Source of the DNA: Thermoleophilia bacterium
Lineage (GTDB): Bacteria > Actinomycetota > Thermoleophilia > Gaiellales > Gaiellaceae
DNA: 7,525 nucleotides
Direction: 5' to 3'
Assembly: GCA_014534415.1 (NCBI GenBank)
Contig: JACVRM010000105.1
Location: 1-7,525 of the forward strand
The notes beneath the pieces were generated by a model. That model was not told the DNA's origin and searched no databases. It was given only the letters and a program-made list of their open reading frames with translations. This document shows positions 5,850 to 7,525 of this stretch, in pieces (positions within the stretch are counted from its first letter, which is position 1; every line of letters begins with the position of its first letter). A program made the translations under genes and the position numbers.

Positions 5850-6749
5850 ATGAGCGTCCAGCGCGAGCTCCCGCGCCGGCGGCGCGAAGACCTCGATCTC
5901 GATCTCGACGCCGAGCAGGAGGTCGACGTCCGGCGCTACTGGAGGGCGATCGCAGCGCGGTGGTGGATCCCGCTCGCCGGCCTCGCGCTCGGCCTCGCGC
6001 TCGGCTACGTGCTGGCCGTGGGCGGCAAGCAGGTCTATCGGGCGGAGGCGACCCTGAGTCTCGGCACTCCTCTGACCCCTACCTCGAACAACCAGATCCC
6101 GAGCTTCCAGACACACCCGAGCGTCGTTCGTGAGATCGTCAACTCGCAGTCGGCCCTCCGGCGGGCGGCCGCGCAGGCCGGGCTGCGTGTCGACCAGCTC
6201 CGCGGACGGGTCTCGACCCAGGCGATCGGCGCCGGCGCGCGCCGTCCCGCCACCGGGCAGGCGCAGTTGACCGAGATCTCGGTCACCGGCGCCAACCGGC
6301 GCAAGACCGCTCGGGCCGCCAACGCTCTCGCGGCGATCGTCATCGACGACGTCTCGGGTTACGTGAACGCCAAGATCGCAGCGCTCGAGCGCGAGCTGGA
6401 GGCCCAGCAGAACCGCATCGAGGCGCTCGACCGGCGAATCGCAGCGTTCGATCGCGCCGTCCGCGAGTCCGGTGACCTTCCGCCGGTCGAGCAGCTCGTG
6501 CTCGTGACGCAGCTCGGGAACCTCGAGGAGCGCCGGGCTGTCGCGGAGGAGAGCGAGCAGGAGACGACCACGCTGCTCGCGCTCGCGGAGAACTTCGAGA
6601 AGGCGCAGGTGATCGAGCGAGCTGTCGCCTTCAAGACGACGGCGCGCTCCAAGCGCAACTCGATGCTCGTCGGCGCCCTGCTCGGCCTCCTGCTCGGCGC
6701 GCTCGTCGCGCTGCTGTGGGAGCCCGTGGCGCGGCGCGTTCGCGACTGA
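5850..6749 (+). CDS. Wzz/GumC-like polysaccharide chain-length determinant, no kinase domain
   Basis: A 299-aa protein. I chose ATG 5850 over the in-frame TTG at 5832, which would overlap the putative -10 box and the hairpin. The cytoplasmic N terminus is charged with a DLDLDLD run (14-20), then VDVRRYWRAIAARWW leads into TM1 (about 40-57), as in Wzz-family (PF02706) proteins. The outer region starts YRAEATLSLGTPLTP (63-77), includes a helical, coiled-coil-like part (KIAALERELEAQQNRIEALD and onward), and returns through TM2 (about 272-290, GALLGLLLGALVALL). The protein ends RRVRD with no Walker motifs or tyrosine cluster, so a BY-kinase partner, if any, is a separate protein. Such proteins form inner-membrane oligomers that set glycan chain length or couple synthesis to export. 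Odd point: the Pro-rich motif usually found just before TM2 is replaced by a basic KTTARSKRN stretch. Confidence 0.88.
   Translation: MSVQRELPRRRREDLDLDLDAEQEVDVRRYWRAIAARWWIPLAGLALGLALGYVLAVGGKQVYRAEATLSLGTPLTPTSNNQIPSFQTHPSVVREIVNSQSALRRAAAQAGLRVDQLRGRVSTQAIGAGARRPATGQAQLTEISVTGANRRKTARAANALAAIVIDDVSGYVNAKIAALERELEAQQNRIEALDRRIAAFDRAVRESGDLPPVEQLVLVTQLGNLEERRAVAEESEQETTTLLALAENFEKAQVIERAVAFKTTARSKRNSMLVGALLGLLLGALVALLWEPVARRVRD
5979..6002 (+). repeat. Perfect tandem 12-bp repeat inside TM1 of the chain-length protein
   Basis: ggcctcgcgctc occurs twice in a row (5979-5990 and 5991-6002) and encodes GLAL-GLAL, residues 44-51 of the first membrane helix. Unit gain or loss would stay in frame and change the helix by four residues. 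It may simply reflect codon bias in a Gly/Leu/Ala helix. Confidence 0.7.
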
Positions 6750-7525
6750 TGCTCGACGCCAAGCGCGTGGCCGTCGTCGTGCCCGCGCACGACGAGGAGC
6801 GCCTGATCGCGGCCACGCTCGCCGGCGTCCCCGAGTTCGTCGACCGCGTCTACGTCGTCGACGACGCGTCGGGGGACGGCACCGCGGAACAGGCGCGCGC
6901 CGGCGGCGACGGCCGCGTCGAGGTCGTCCGACACGACGACAACCTCGGTGTCGGCGCCGCGATCGTGACCGGCTACAAGCGCGCGCTGGCCGACGGCATC
7001 GACGTCACGTGCGTCATGGCCGCGGACGGCCAGATGGACCCCGCCGATCTGGAGACGCTCGCCGGCGCCGTCGCGCGCGGCGAGGTCGACTACGCGAAGG
7101 CCAACCGGCTCTTCACCGGCGAGGCGTGGCAGCTCATCCCGCGGTCGCGCTACCTCGGCAACGCAGTGCTCTCGCTGCTGACCAAGGTCGCCTCCGGCTA
7201 CTGGCACGTCGCCGACTCGCAGTCGGGCTACACGGCGATCTCACGCCAGTTGCTCGAGCGGCTCGACCTGGACCGCCTGTACCGCCGCTACGGCTTCCCC
7301 AACGACATGCTCGTACACCTGAACGTCTGGAACGCACGTGTCCGCGACTTCCCGTCCCGGCCGATCTACGGTGTGGGCGAGCGCTCGGGCATCCGCCTGC
7401 GACGTGTCGTGCCGGCGATCTCGTGGCTGCTCGTGCGGCGCTTCTTCTGGCGGCTGCGCGAGAAGTACGTGATCCGCGACTTCCACCCGCTCGTCTTCTT
7501 CTACGTGCTCGGCTTCCTGCTCACC
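6749..7525 (+). CDS. Glycosyltransferase family 2, DPM1-like (polyprenol-phosphate type), 3' end outside the window
   Basis: The ATG at 6749 shares its A with the previous TGA (TGATG), and the frame stays open to the window edge, giving 259 residues with no stop. The GT-A domain shows VAVVVPAHDEERLIAATL (7-24), VYVVDDASGDGT (34-45), HDDNLGVGAAIVTGYKRAL (62-80), the metal-binding AADGQMDP (91-98, D93 and D97), and DSQSGYTAIS (156-165). These match GT2 enzymes of the dolichol/undecaprenyl-phosphate sugar transferase type, which move a sugar from a nucleotide donor to a lipid carrier. It differs from the GT2 encoded at 4692, which has a larger N-terminal segment and several C-terminal helices. 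From about residue 225 the chain turns basic and aromatic (LLVRRFFWRL) and ends in a hydrophobic run, HPLVFFYVLGFLLT (246-259), probably the first of one or more C-terminal membrane helices. The 1-nt overlap implies translational coupling to the chain-length gene. Confidence 0.94.
   Translation, partial: MLDAKRVAVVVPAHDEERLIAATLAGVPEFVDRVYVVDDASGDGTAEQARAGGDGRVEVVRHDDNLGVGAAIVTGYKRALADGIDVTCVMAADGQMDPADLETLAGAVARGEVDYAKANRLFTGEAWQLIPRSRYLGNAVLSLLTKVASGYWHVADSQSGYTAISRQLLERLDLDRLYRRYGFPNDMLVHLNVWNARVRDFPSRPIYGVGERSGIRLRRVVPAISWLLVRRFFWRLREKYVIRDFHPLVFFYVLGFLLT

Noticed and set aside
4683..6116. A 477-codon - strand frame opposite the GT2 and chain-length genes
   Set aside because: No recognisable motif, low-complexity Arg/Ala/Glu composition, and full overlap with well-supported genes.
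4442..6133. A 563-codon + strand frame without stops across three genes
   Set aside because: Its translation is Arg/Ala/Pro-rich with no domain motif. It runs through the FemAB-like, GT2 and chain-length genes, which have clear motifs in other frames. Long empty frames are expected at this G+C.

Overview
This is a very GC-rich stretch packed with genes, all eight of them on the + strand. It reads as part of a surface or exopolysaccharide biosynthesis locus. High G+C, frequent GTG starts, few Shine-Dalgarno sites and TANNNT boxes placed 7-8 nt before start codons point to an actinobacterium, perhaps a Thermoleophilia/Gaiellales-type lineage. That placement is inference from style, not from a marker gene.

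First transcription unit (1 to about 4629). A coiled-coil protein missing its N terminus (3-701) is followed by an ATP-grasp ligase (711-1901), a GT4 glycosyltransferase (1911-3029), a small PglC-like phosphoglycosyl transferase that would start glycan assembly on a polyprenyl phosphate (3026-3676), and a FemAB/GNAT-fold acyl- or aminoacyltransferase (3673-4629). The junctions are 9 nt, 9 nt, then two 4-nt GTGA overlaps, so this looks like one operon. It ends at a perfect 13-bp inverted repeat (4623-4649) that contains the last stop codon.

Second transcription unit (4692 to the window end). A membrane-bound processive-type GT2 (4692-5813), a two-TM Wzz/GumC-like chain-length protein without a kinase domain (5850-6749), and a second, DPM1-like GT2 cut by the window edge (6749-7525+) follow. 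The first two genes are each preceded by a hairpin, then a TANNNT box 7-8 nt before the start codon. This suggests leaderless transcripts and a boundary between units at about 4630-4690.

Proposed joint role (inference): the phosphoglycosyl transferase loads the first sugar phosphate on the lipid carrier. The GT4 and GT2 enzymes extend it, the Wzz-like protein sets chain length or guides export, and the ATP-grasp/FemAB pair may decorate the glycan or a precursor with an amino acid or acyl group. No flippase, polymerase or tyrosine kinase is visible; they may lie outside. No RNA gene, CRISPR array, insertion sequence or other mobile element was seen, and no gene-free stretch exceeds 62 bases.
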